From Cytophagales bacterium (lineage in GTDB: Bacteria > Bacteroidota > Bacteroidia > Cytophagales > Cyclobacteriaceae): a stretch of 7,183 nt of DNA. The stretch is from contig JAHEMU010000002.1 of NCBI GenBank assembly GCA_024643485.1, forward strand, positions 1-7,183, written 5' to 3'. The notes below the pieces were generated by a model, which worked only from the letters and a program-made list of their open reading frames with translations, made no database searches and had not been told where the DNA came from. Position numbers and translations under genes: made by a program. Positions 6,874 through 7,183 of the stretch are shown here, piece by piece. Each line of letters starts with the position of its first letter. Position 1 is the first letter of the stretch.

Positions 6874-7183
6874 CTACTTTATATAAAAAGTTTCATCTGC
6901 TGGCCTTAGCGCCCTAGCAAACCATAGTGGTCTTCTTAATCCACCAGGTCCGGGTGCAGGTCGTGTCATTTTCAACCATTCTTTATACACTTCGTGCGAT
7001 CGATCAGTATCCACCATTACGTCACCATATTTATCAGTAGGCAGTGCCTTTTCAATTCTCACTTTTTGGTGCCAACAATGCATTCCACTGATAGGGTCGG
7101 GATGAACTGCATGGGTAATGTTTTGATGTACTCCACCATCACTCCAGAAAATACGTTTCGAGTCGTTATCTGAACTTTCGAAC
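6874..7183 (-). CDS. Probable molybdopterin-dependent oxidoreductase, C-terminal end (partial at right edge)
   Basis: The frame is open from the window edge to a TAG at 6876-6874, giving 102 residues. The Met at 7083 is internal, since the open frame and protein-like sequence continue upstream of it (IFWSDGGVHQNITHAVHPDP). The block 'HQNITHAVHPDPISGMHCWHQKVRI', written here only as its key parts HQN, HPDPISG and MHCWHQ, resembles the C-terminal (molydopterin-dinucleotide-binding) end of DMSO-reductase-superfamily enzymes in Bacteroidota such as formate-dehydrogenase-like proteins. It is followed by a Pro/Gly/Arg-rich tail (RPAPGPGGLRRPLWFARALR). Such enzymes use a molybdenum cofactor for redox reactions. 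The catalytic and Fe-S regions lie outside the window, so the substrate is unknown and the family call rests on recall of this short tail. The SulP gene follows 12 nt downstream in the same direction. Confidence 0.45.
   Translation of the reverse strand, partial: FESSDNDSKRIFWSDGGVHQNITHAVHPDPISGMHCWHQKVRIEKALPTDKYGDVMVDTDRSHEVYKEWLKMTRPAPGPGGLRRPLWFARALRPADETFYIK

Overview
The window looks like ordinary chromosomal DNA from a member of the Bacteroidota, probably a marine or environmental flavobacterial or cytophagal lineage. The DNA is AT-rich, and no Shine-Dalgarno sequence is evident before the start codons examined. The gene content also fits that phylum: a ComEC-type protein with no metallo-beta-lactamase motif in its tail, a ThuA / PQQ-type sugar dehydrogenase / PKD / cytochrome c lipoprotein, a secreted carboxypeptidase-regulatory-like protein, and a SulP permease. 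No mobile element, CRISPR array, tRNA, rRNA or phage gene was seen.

Layout: positions 1-1169 (+) hold the 3' half of a ComEC/Rec2-like membrane protein cut by the window edge. It converges, with an 11-nt gap, on a minus-strand pair: a 979-residue multidomain redox lipoprotein (1181-4120) and, 3 nt upstream of it, a roughly 280-residue secreted CarboxypepD_reg-type protein (4124-4966). A 137-nt gap (4967-5103) follows. It separates this pair from a second minus-strand pair: a full-length SulP anion permease with a STAS domain (5104-6861, GTG start) and, 12 nt upstream of it, the C-terminal end of what is probably a molybdopterin-dependent oxidoreductase (6874-7183, cut by the right edge).

Taken together, the minus strand appears to carry two short transcription units read right to left. 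One pairs a probable molybdoenzyme with an anion transporter. The other encodes an exported protein and a lipoprotein likely to oxidise a sugar-like substrate and pass electrons to its own fused cytochrome. A perfect 15-bp inverted repeat inside the 3' end of the comEC-like gene is well placed to terminate the minus-strand unit. I found no clearly new system. The best points for a second look are the domain architecture of the lipoprotein, where a cytochrome seems to be inserted in an Ig-like fold, and the coding-embedded hairpin.
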